DNA of 8,478 nt from Aquariibacter sp964433315 (GTDB taxonomy: Bacteria > Pseudomonadota > Gammaproteobacteria > Burkholderiales > Burkholderiaceae_C). Positions 1-5,736 of this stretch are shown in pieces (within the stretch, counting starts at the first letter, position 1; the number at the start of each line of letters is the position of its first letter). A program made the position numbers and the translations under genes. Location of the stretch: NCBI GenBank assembly GCA_964433315.1, contig CAYSQO010000075.1:1-8478 (forward strand). The letters run 5' to 3'. The notes under the pieces were generated by a model, which was given only the letters and a program-made list of their open reading frames with translations, had not been told where the DNA came from and did not search any database.

Positions 1-55
1 TCCGCCGCGCCTGGGCCCGTGCCGGGCGCCTGCCGCTCGTCCTCCCCGCCCCCCA
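1..55 (+). repeat. 55-bp exact direct repeat, copy 1, at the left edge
   Basis: Bases 1-55 are identical to 265-319 and then diverge (G at 56 against T at 320). The offset is 264 bp, exactly 88 codons, so both copies are read in the same ComEC frame (RRAWARAGRLPLVLPAP). The second copy sits in its expected family context, just after the SISGLHVT segment and before AAAWGG, so this first copy is the one out of place. It may be a de Bruijn-graph artefact at a contig end, since 55 is a common assembler k-mer size, or a real internal duplication. Confidence 0.95.
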
Positions 56-2225
56 GGCGGGCGAGGTACCGGCCACGGCGGCCCGGCCGCCACCGGCCCG
101 TCCCGGCGAGCGCGAGGCCCGGGTGATCGCCGCGCTCAGCGTCGGCGACCAGGCCGCCATCGAGCGGCGCGACTGGGCGCTCTACCGCGACACCGGCATC
201 GCCCACCTGATGTCCATCAGCGGCCTGCATGTCACCTTGTTCGCCTGGCTGGCCGGCGGCCTGATCCGCCGCGCCTGGGCCCGTGCCGGGCGCCTGCCGC
301 TCGTCCTCCCCGCCCCCCATGCCGCTGCCTGGGGCGGCCTGCTGGCCGCGCTGGCCTACGCCCGGCTGGCCGGCTGGGGGGTGCCGGCCCAGCGCACGGT
401 GCTGATGCTGGCGGCCTTCACCCTGCTGCGCAGCCTGGGCCTGCGCTGGCCCTGGCCGCTCACGCTGGCGGGTGTGGCCCTGCTGGTGGCCCTGATGGAC
501 CCCTGGGCCCTGCTGCAGCCCGGCTTCTGGTTGAGCTTCGGGGCCGTGGCCCTGCTGATGTCCGGCGAGCCCGCCGGCCGGGCCCCGGCACCTGCAGCGG
601 CGCGGCCTGCGGGCGGGGTCGCGCGCCTCCTGGCCACCGCCGGGGCGGCCGGCCGGGCGTTGCGGCCGGCCGTGCTGGGCCAGGCCCGCATCACCCTGGG
701 CCTGGCGCCGCTGGGCATGCTGCTGTTCCAGCAGTTCGCGCCGCTGGGCCTGCTGGCCAATCTGCTGGCCGTGCCCCTGGTTACCCTGCTGCTGATGCCG
801 CTGAGCCTGGCCGGCGTGCTGCTGCCGCCGCTGTGGGACCTGGCGGCCTGGGGCCTGGGCGCACTCCATGCCGGCCTGGAGGCCCTGCAGGCGCTGGGCA
901 CCCGGCTGGGGCCGGGGGTCTGGACGGCGCCCGCCGCACCGGGCTGGGCGGTGGCCGCCGGCCTGGGGGGCGGGCTGCTGGCCGTGGCCCCGCTGCCCGG
1001 CCTGCTGCGCGCCCTGGCCCTGCCCCTGATGCTGCCGATGCTGCTGCCGGCGCCGACCCGCCTGTCCGAGGGCGCCTGGCAGCTGCTGGCAGCCGACATC
1101 GGCCAGGGCACGGCCGTGCTGCTGCGCACCCGCCACCATGCCCTGCTGTACGACGCCGGCCCGCGCTTCGGCCCCGACAGCGATGCCGGCGAGCGGGTGC
1201 TGTTGCCCCTGCTGCGCCAGCATCTGGGGCTGCGCCGGCTCGACATGCTGGTCCTGAGCCACGGCGATGCCGACCACATCGGCGGCGCGGCGGCGCTGAT
1301 CGAGGGCCTGCCCCTCGGGAGCGTGCACACCTCGCTGCCGCCCGACCATGCCCTGGCCGGGCTGGCGCGCCACCAGGGCCTGCCCTGGCGGCGCTGCGAG
1401 GCCGGCCAGGGCTGGCAGTGGGATGGCGTGCGCTTCGACTGGCTCCATCCCGATGCCGCCACCCTGGCCGACCCGGCCGTGCCCTCCAACGGCCGCTCCT
1501 GCGTGCTGCGGGTGGCCGGCGCCTGGGCGCGCCAGCCGGGCGGCCCCCCGCAGCCGCAGCGCCTGCTGCTGACCGGCGACATCGGCCGCGCCGAGGAACT
1601 GCGCCTGGCCCGGGTTGGCGATCCGGATCGCACCGCGCCGCCGCCCGCGCTGCGGGCCGAATGGCTGATGCTGCCCCATCACGGCAGCGGCCTGAGCAGC
1701 CACGATTTCTTCCTCGACGCGGTGCAGCCGCAGGCCGCCTTCGCCCAGGCCGGGCACCGCAACCGCCACGGGCACCCGAGCGCGGTCGTGCGCGAGCGCC
1801 TGGCCGCGCGCGGCATCCCGCTGATCGAGACGCCGCGCTGCGGCGCCTGGCAGCTGGGCCCGGACGGAGCGTCCTGCTGGCGGGCGCAGGCGCGGCGGCA
1901 CTGGCAGGCCGCGGCGCCCCCGGATCGGGCATCCGATGGCTCGGAACTTGCTGCCGACCCGCTGAGGGACGAGGCGGTCTGCCATGCCGGCTGTGGTCAC
2001 GAAGACACAGCCCCCGGGCATGATGGGCTGCACGAGGCCGACGGGGCGCCCAGCCGCCGCGTCCGTGCCGATCACCGACCGATTTCAGTCCATCCGAGGA
2101 GAGGGCCTTGGCCATCCACGTCGCGCTCCACCACGTCACCCACTACAAGTACGACCGCCGCGTCAACCTGTCGCCGCAGGTCGTGCGCCTGCGCCCGGCG
2201 CCGCACTGCCGCACGCCGGTGCTGA
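3..2225 (+). CDS. comEC: ComEC/Rec2 DNA-uptake channel, 5' partial, with an anomalous 3' run-through
   Basis: ComEC is the inner-membrane channel that carries single-stranded DNA into the cytoplasm during natural transformation. The reading frame is open from base 3, so the true start and the N-terminal OB-like domain lie upstream. The GTG at 123 is internal. The Competence domain is visible from about 120 to 1060: the family signature HLMSISGLHVT (about 204-236) and at least six hydrophobic segments, including GWGVPAQRTV and a leucine-rich stretch at 720-840. A ComEC-type metallo-beta-lactamase domain follows: ADIGQGTAVL (about 1092), SHGDADHIGG (1257-1286, the HxDxDH metal-binding motif), GDIG (1575-1586) and LPHHGS (1671-1688), so the metal ligands look intact. 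Family similarity ends near RRHWQAA (about 1915). The frame then runs through about 100 unconvincing Arg/Ser/Thr-rich codons to a TGA at 2223-2225, overlapping the next gene. The true end may be lost through a frameshift or stop mutation. The identity is secure; the 3' boundary is not. Confidence 0.93.
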   Translation, partial: RRAWARAGRLPLVLPAPQAGEVPATAARPPPARPGEREARVIAALSVGDQAAIERRDWALYRDTGIAHLMSISGLHVTLFAWLAGGLIRRAWARAGRLPLVLPAPHAAAWGGLLAALAYARLAGWGVPAQRTVLMLAAFTLLRSLGLRWPWPLTLAGVALLVALMDPWALLQPGFWLSFGAVALLMSGEPAGRAPAPAAARPAGGVARLLATAGAAGRALRPAVLGQARITLGLAPLGMLLFQQFAPLGLLANLLAVPLVTLLLMPLSLAGVLLPPLWDLAAWGLGALHAGLEALQALGTRLGPGVWTAPAAPGWAVAAGLGGGLLAVAPLPGLLRALALPLMLPMLLPAPTRLSEGAWQLLAADIGQGTAVLLRTRHHALLYDAGPRFGPDSDAGERVLLPLLRQHLGLRRLDMLVLSHGDADHIGGAAALIEGLPLGSVHTSLPPDHALAGLARHQGLPWRRCEAGQGWQWDGVRFDWLHPDAATLADPAVPSNGRSCVLRVAGAWARQPGGPPQPQRLLLTGDIGRAEELRLARVGDPDRTAPPPALRAEWLMLPHHGSGLSSHDFFLDAVQPQAAFAQAGHRNRHGHPSAVVRERLAARGIPLIETPRCGAWQLGPDGASCWRAQARRHWQAAAPPDRASDGSELAADPLRDEAVCHAGCGHEDTAPGHDGLHEADGAPSRRVRADHRPISVHPRRGPWPSTSRSTTSPTTSTTAASTCRRRSCACARRRTAARRC
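265..319 (+). repeat. 55-bp exact direct repeat, copy 2, inside comEC
   Basis: This is the partner of bases 1-55 and probably the native copy. It joins a predicted membrane segment (FAWLAGGLI) to the conserved AAAWGGLLAALAY stretch, an arrangement normal for ComEC. The repeat boundaries do not match any protein domain boundary, and no insertion-sequence-like terminal structure or flanking target duplication is visible. Confidence 0.95.
1983..2022 (+). terminator. Possible hairpin between comEC and the transglutaminase/DUF2126 gene
   Basis: There are two nested inverted repeats. The outer pair is CATGCC at 1983-1988 with GGCATG at 2017-2022. The inner pair is GGCTGTG at 1989-1995 with CACAGCC at 2006-2012, leaving a 10-nt loop and a 4-nt bulge (2013-2016). 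The hairpin lies about 70 bases after ComEC family similarity ends and 85 bases before the next start codon, where a terminator or attenuator would be expected. No T-tract follows, so intrinsic termination is not established. If the comEC frame really extends to 2225, the hairpin lies inside coding sequence. Confidence 0.4.
2097..2101 (+). promoter_or_regulatory. Ribosome binding site of the transglutaminase/DUF2126 gene
   Basis: AGGAG lies 6 bases before the TTG at 2108, within the purine run GAGGAGAGGG. It decides the start: the TTG gives the family-typical N-terminus MAIHVALHHVTHYKYD, and the first in-frame ATG is far inside the N-terminal domain. No convincing -35/-10 promoter was found between 1916 and 2096. 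That stretch otherwise holds only the hairpin at 1983-2022. Confidence 0.85.
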
Positions 2226-5200
2226 GCTACTCGCTGCGCATCGAGCCGGCCCAACACTTCATCAACTGGCAGCAGGACCCCTTCTCGAACCACCTGGCCC
2301 GCCTGGTCTTCCCGGAGAAGACCAGCGAGTTCAAGATCACGGTGGACCTGGTCGCCGAGATGGCGGTCTACAACCCCTTCGACTTCTTCCTGGAGCCCGA
2401 GGCCGAGACCTTCCCCTTCACCTACGAGGCCGGGCTCAAGCACGACCTGGCGCCCTACCTGGTCAAGGGCGAGCTGACGCCGAAGTTCAAGTCCTTCGTC
2501 GACAGCATCCCGCGCGAGGAAGTGCGGACGATCGACTTCATCGTCAGCCTCAACCAGCGCCTGCAGTCGGACATCGCCTACCTGATCCGCATGGAGCCCG
2601 GCGTGCAGACGCCGGAGGAGACCCTCACCAAGGCCAGCGGCAGCTGCCGCGACTCGGCCTGGCTGATGGTGCAGGCCTTCCGCCACCTGGGCCTGGCGGC
2701 GCGCTTCGTCTCGGGCTACCTGATCCAGCTCAAGGCCGATGTGAAGGCCCTGGACGGCCCGAGCGGCACCGAGGTCGACTTCACCGACCTGCACGCCTGG
2801 TGCGAGGTCTACCTGCCGGGCGCCGGCTGGATCGGCCTGGACCCGACCTCCGGCCTGCTGGCCGGCGAGGGCCACATCCCCGTGGCCTGCACGCCCGAGC
2901 CCTCAAGCGCCGCCCCCGTGACGGGCGCGGTCGACGAGTGCGAGGTCAGCTTCGTGCACGAGATGTCGGTTACCCGCATCTACGAATCGCCGCGCGTGAC
3001 CAAGCCCTACACCGAAGGCCAGTGGGCCGAGGTGCTGCGCCTGGGCGAGCAGGTCGACGCCGCGCTGACGGCGGCCGACGTGCGCCTGACCCAGGGCGGC
3101 GAGCCGACCTTCGTCGCCGTCAGCGACCGCGACGCCGCCGAATGGAACACCGCCGCCCTGGGCCCGACCAAGCGCAACTACGCCGTCGACCTGGTGCACA
3201 AGCTGCGCGAGAAGTACGGCCAGGGCGGCTTCCTGCATTTCGGCCAGGGCAAGTGGTACCCGGGCGAGCAGCTGCCGCGCTGGGCCCTGACCATCGCCTG
3301 GCGCGCCGACCGCCAGCCCTGCTGGACCGACCCCGCCCTCTTCGCCGACGAGCGCCAGCCCGCCGGCCACGGCCCGGCCGAGGCCGAGACCTTCATCCGC
3401 CACCTCGCCGGCCTGCTGGGCTGCGGCGGCGAGCACATCCGCCCCGGCTTCGAGGACGCCTTCTACTACCTGTGGCGCGAGCGCCGGCTGCCGGTCAACG
3501 TCGACCCGCATGACAGCCGCCTCGACGACGAACTGGAGCGTGACCGCCTGCGCCGCGTCTTCGAGCAGGGCCTCAAGCACACCGTGGGCTGGCTGCTGCC
3601 GCTCAAGCGCGAGCCCTGGGACCCCGCCCTGCAGGGCCCGCGCTGGACCAGCGGCCCCTGGTTCCTGCGTGACGAGCGCCTCTACCTGATCCCCGGCGAC
3701 TCGCCCATGGGCTACCGCCTGCCGCTGGATTCGCTGCCCTGGGCCGTGCCGGGCGAGCGCCAGCCCTTCTTCGATGCCGACCCCTTCGCCGCGCGCGGCT
3801 CCCTGCCCGAGGCCGCGGCGCTGCGCATGCAGTACGCCCGCGCCTCCGGCCTGGCCGGGCTCGGCGATCCGCTGCCGCCGGCCTTCCCGACGGGCGAGAC
3901 CGGCTGGGCCGACGGCCCCTCGGCGGCCCAGGCGGCCGCGGCGGCCCAGGGGGCGGCCGGCAGCGGCCCGCGCGGCGAGGCGGCCGCGGCCGCCCCGGCC
4001 AGCGACCCGTCCGCCGCCCGCTGGCCGCAGCGCCACGAATCGGCCGGCTGGATCACCCGCACCGCGCTGTGCGTGGAGGCGCGTAACGGCACGCTCTACG
4101 TCTTCATGCCGCCGCTGGCCGCGCTGGACGACTACCTCGACCTGCTGGCCGCGCTGGAGGCCACCGCCCGCACGCTGGCCATGCCGGTCATCCTGGAGGG
4201 CTACCCGCCGCCGCGCGATCCGCGCCTGAAGATCCTGCAGGTCACCCCGGACCCGGGCGTGATCGAGGTCAACATCCATCCCGCCCACGACTGGGACGAG
4301 CTGGTCGACCACACCGAATTCCTGTACCAGGCCGCCCACGAGGTGCGCCTGACCAGCGAGAAGTTCATGGTCGACGGCCGCCACACCGGCACCGGCGGCG
4401 GCAACCACTTCGTGCTGGGCGGCGCCACGCCGGCCGACAGCCCCTTCCTGCGCCGCCCCGACCTGCTCGGCTCGCTGCTGACCTACTGGCACAACCACCC
4501 CAGCCTGAGCTACCTGTTCAGCGGCATGTTCATCGGCCCGACCAGCCAGGCGCCGCGGGTAGACGAGGCCCGCAACGACCAGGTCGTCGAGCTGGAGATC
4601 GCCCTGAGCGAGCTGGAGCGCCAGATCGGCCTGTGGGACCAGGCGGGCGGCGTGCCGCCCTGGCTGATCGACCGCACGCTGCGCAATGTGCTGATCGACG
4701 TCACCGGCAACACCCACCGCAGCGAGTTCTGCATCGACAAGCTCTACAGCCCCGACGGCCCCACCGGCCGCCTGGGCCTGCTGGAGCTGCGCGCCTTCGA
4801 GATGCCGCCCCACGCCCGCATGAGCCTGGCGCAGCAGCTGCTGCTGCGCGCGCTCATCGCCTGGTTCTGGAAGACCCCGCACCGCGGCCGCGGCGCGACC
4901 CGCCTGACCCGCTGGGGCACCGAGCTGCACGACCGCTTCCTGCTGCCGACCTTCGTGCAGATGGACTTCGACGACGTGCTGGCCGAACTCGCCGAGGCCG
5001 GCTTCGCCTTCGATCCGGCCTGGTTCGCGCCGCACTTCGAGTTCCGCTTCCCGCTGATCGGCGAGGTGGCCGCGGCCGGCCTGAAGCTCAGCCTGCGCAA
5101 TGCGCTGGAGCCCTGGCACGTGATGGGCGAGGAGGGCGCGCCCGGCGGCACCGTGCGCTACGTGGACAGCTCGCTGGAGCGGCTGGAGGTCAAGGTCAGC

Positions 5201-5590
5201 GGCCTCAACGGCAACCGCCACATCGTCGCCGTCAACGGCCACGCCCTGCCGCTGCAGCCCACCGGCCGCGTGGGCGAGTTCGTGTGCGGCCTGCGCTACC
5301 GCGCTTGGCAGCCGCCCTCGGCCCTGCACCCGACCATCGGTGTGCACGCGCCGCTGAGCTTCGACGTGGTCGACAGCTGGCTGCAGCGCTCGCTGGGCGG
5401 CGCCCGCTACCATGTGGCGCACCCCGGGGGACGGAACTACGAGACCTTCCCGATCAATGCCTACGAGGCGGAGAGCCGGCGTCTCGCGCGCTTCTTCGCC
5501 TTCGGCCACACGCCGGGCAAGATCGACCTCGTGCCGGCCCAGCCGAGCCGGGAGTTCCCCTTCACGCTGGACCTGCGCGTCCGCCGCTGA
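2108..5590 (+). CDS. Transglutaminase-like protein fused to a DUF2126 putative amidoligase
   Basis: This 1160-residue protein has three parts. A bacterial transglutaminase N-terminal beta domain covers roughly residues 1-90. A transglutaminase core covers about 150-265, with the catalytic triad visible as Cys180 (GSCRDSAWL), His229 (DLHAWCEVY) and Asp245 (GLDPTSG). A large DUF2126 region runs from about 300 to the end. DUF2126 is described in Pfam, as I recall it, as a putative amidoligase related to the glutamine synthetase/GCS superfamily. Candidate ATP/metal-site motifs are EVN (720-722), HTGTGGGNHF (759-768) and HNHPSLSYLFSG (795-806). No signal peptide is seen, so a cytoplasmic location is likely. 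Residues 605-637 are an Ala/Gly/Pro-rich linker splitting the DUF2126 region. The length is typical for the family and the triad is complete. The start is the TTG with AGGAG 6 bases upstream. The substrate is unknown; a protease-like rather than cross-linking activity is equally possible for the core. Confidence 0.95.
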   Translation: MAIHVALHHVTHYKYDRRVNLSPQVVRLRPAPHCRTPVLSYSLRIEPAQHFINWQQDPFSNHLARLVFPEKTSEFKITVDLVAEMAVYNPFDFFLEPEAETFPFTYEAGLKHDLAPYLVKGELTPKFKSFVDSIPREEVRTIDFIVSLNQRLQSDIAYLIRMEPGVQTPEETLTKASGSCRDSAWLMVQAFRHLGLAARFVSGYLIQLKADVKALDGPSGTEVDFTDLHAWCEVYLPGAGWIGLDPTSGLLAGEGHIPVACTPEPSSAAPVTGAVDECEVSFVHEMSVTRIYESPRVTKPYTEGQWAEVLRLGEQVDAALTAADVRLTQGGEPTFVAVSDRDAAEWNTAALGPTKRNYAVDLVHKLREKYGQGGFLHFGQGKWYPGEQLPRWALTIAWRADRQPCWTDPALFADERQPAGHGPAEAETFIRHLAGLLGCGGEHIRPGFEDAFYYLWRERRLPVNVDPHDSRLDDELERDRLRRVFEQGLKHTVGWLLPLKREPWDPALQGPRWTSGPWFLRDERLYLIPGDSPMGYRLPLDSLPWAVPGERQPFFDADPFAARGSLPEAAALRMQYARASGLAGLGDPLPPAFPTGETGWADGPSAAQAAAAAQGAAGSGPRGEAAAAAPASDPSAARWPQRHESAGWITRTALCVEARNGTLYVFMPPLAALDDYLDLLAALEATARTLAMPVILEGYPPPRDPRLKILQVTPDPGVIEVNIHPAHDWDELVDHTEFLYQAAHEVRLTSEKFMVDGRHTGTGGGNHFVLGGATPADSPFLRRPDLLGSLLTYWHNHPSLSYLFSGMFIGPTSQAPRVDEARNDQVVELEIALSELERQIGLWDQAGGVPPWLIDRTLRNVLIDVTGNTHRSEFCIDKLYSPDGPTGRLGLLELRAFEMPPHARMSLAQQLLLRALIAWFWKTPHRGRGATRLTRWGTELHDRFLLPTFVQMDFDDVLAELAEAGFAFDPAWFAPHFEFRFPLIGEVAAAGLKLSLRNALEPWHVMGEEGAPGGTVRYVDSSLERLEVKVSGLNGNRHIVAVNGHALPLQPTGRVGEFVCGLRYRAWQPPSALHPTIGVHAPLSFDVVDSWLQRSLGGARYHVAHPGGRNYETFPINAYEAESRRLARFFAFGHTPGKIDLVPAQPSREFPFTLDLRVRR
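3922..3950 (+). repeat. Short in-frame repeat in the Ala-rich linker
   Basis: GGCGGCCCAGG occurs at 3922-3932 and again at 3940-3950, an 18-bp (six-codon) period encoding part of AAQAAAAAQGAAG. It lies in the Ala/Gly/Pro-rich linker (residues 605-637) of the DUF2126 protein. It looks like a locally expanded low-complexity spacer rather than a functional DNA element. Confidence 0.6.
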
Positions 5591-5594
5591 GCGG

Positions 5595-5629
5595 CTCGGC
5601 CCGGGTCCTGCCGAGGAACCCGGGCCGAG
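5595..5629 (+). terminator. 12-bp perfect-stem hairpin after the DUF2126 gene
   Basis: CTCGGCCCGGGT (5595-5606) and ACCCGGGCCGAG (5618-5629) are perfect reverse complements separated by 11 nt. Inside the loop CCT and AGG could add three more pairs around a bulged A. The stem begins 4 bases after the TGA at 5588-5590, a typical terminator position, and is very GC-rich. No T-run follows (the next bases are GGCGTGTCCCG). It may be a T-less terminator, a 3'-end stabilising structure, or an attenuator that lowers expression of the downstream ATP-grasp gene. Confidence 0.65.
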
Positions 5630-5664
5630 GGCGTGTCCCGTGTTGAACCGAAGGACGGGTCCGG

Positions 5665-5693
5665 GCCCGGCGGAGGCCGGCTCCGGGCCGGGC
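5665..5693 (+). promoter_or_regulatory. Second GC-rich hairpin upstream of the ATP-grasp/Alpha-E gene
   Basis: GCCCGGCGGAG (5665-5675) pairs with CTCCG (5681-5685) and CCGGGC (5688-5693) around a 5-nt loop (GCCGG), with a two-base GG bulge at 5686-5687, giving an 11-bp stem. It lies between the terminator-like hairpin and the proposed GTG start at 5737. A pyrimidine-rich stretch (about 5711-5736) follows it, with no Shine-Dalgarno sequence. It could be a leader structure, but in DNA this GC-rich a chance stem is quite possible. Confidence 0.35.
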
Positions 5694-5736
5694 GTGCGGC
5701 TGCGCCCGGCGTCCTTCCGCCTGTCCTGCCTGTCCC

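Noticed and set aside
75..105. Dense inverted GGCGGCC/GGCCGCC sequence in the first 120 bases
   Set aside because: It lies in ComEC coding sequence, its loop is only one base, and such GGC/GCC palindromes are common by chance at this G+C content.
123..125. GTG at 123 as the start of comEC
   Set aside because: The frame is open upstream to base 3, there is no Shine-Dalgarno, and the start would fall inside a conserved ComEC segment (VIAALSVGDQAAI).
833..2023. 396-codon + strand frame overlapping comEC
   Set aside because: Pro/Arg/Ala-rich out-of-frame translation. The ComEC motifs are all in the other frame. Its last part was considered as a possible frameshifted ComEC end, but nothing in it resembles a ComEC C-terminus.
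356..2139. Minus-strand frames of 425 and 452 codons opposite comEC (356-1633 and 781-2139)
   Set aside because: Arg/Ala/Pro/Ser-rich translations with no motifs, lying opposite the intact ComEC channel and metal-binding motifs.
1984..3513. 509-codon + strand frame overlapping the start of the DUF2126 gene
   Set aside because: Out-of-frame Arg/Pro-rich sequence. The conserved transglutaminase residues are in the frame starting at 2108.
2903..5509. 868-codon open frame on the minus strand opposite the DUF2126 gene
   Set aside because: Same antisense effect. The composition is biased, there is no ribosome site or domain, and the + strand protein is unmistakable.
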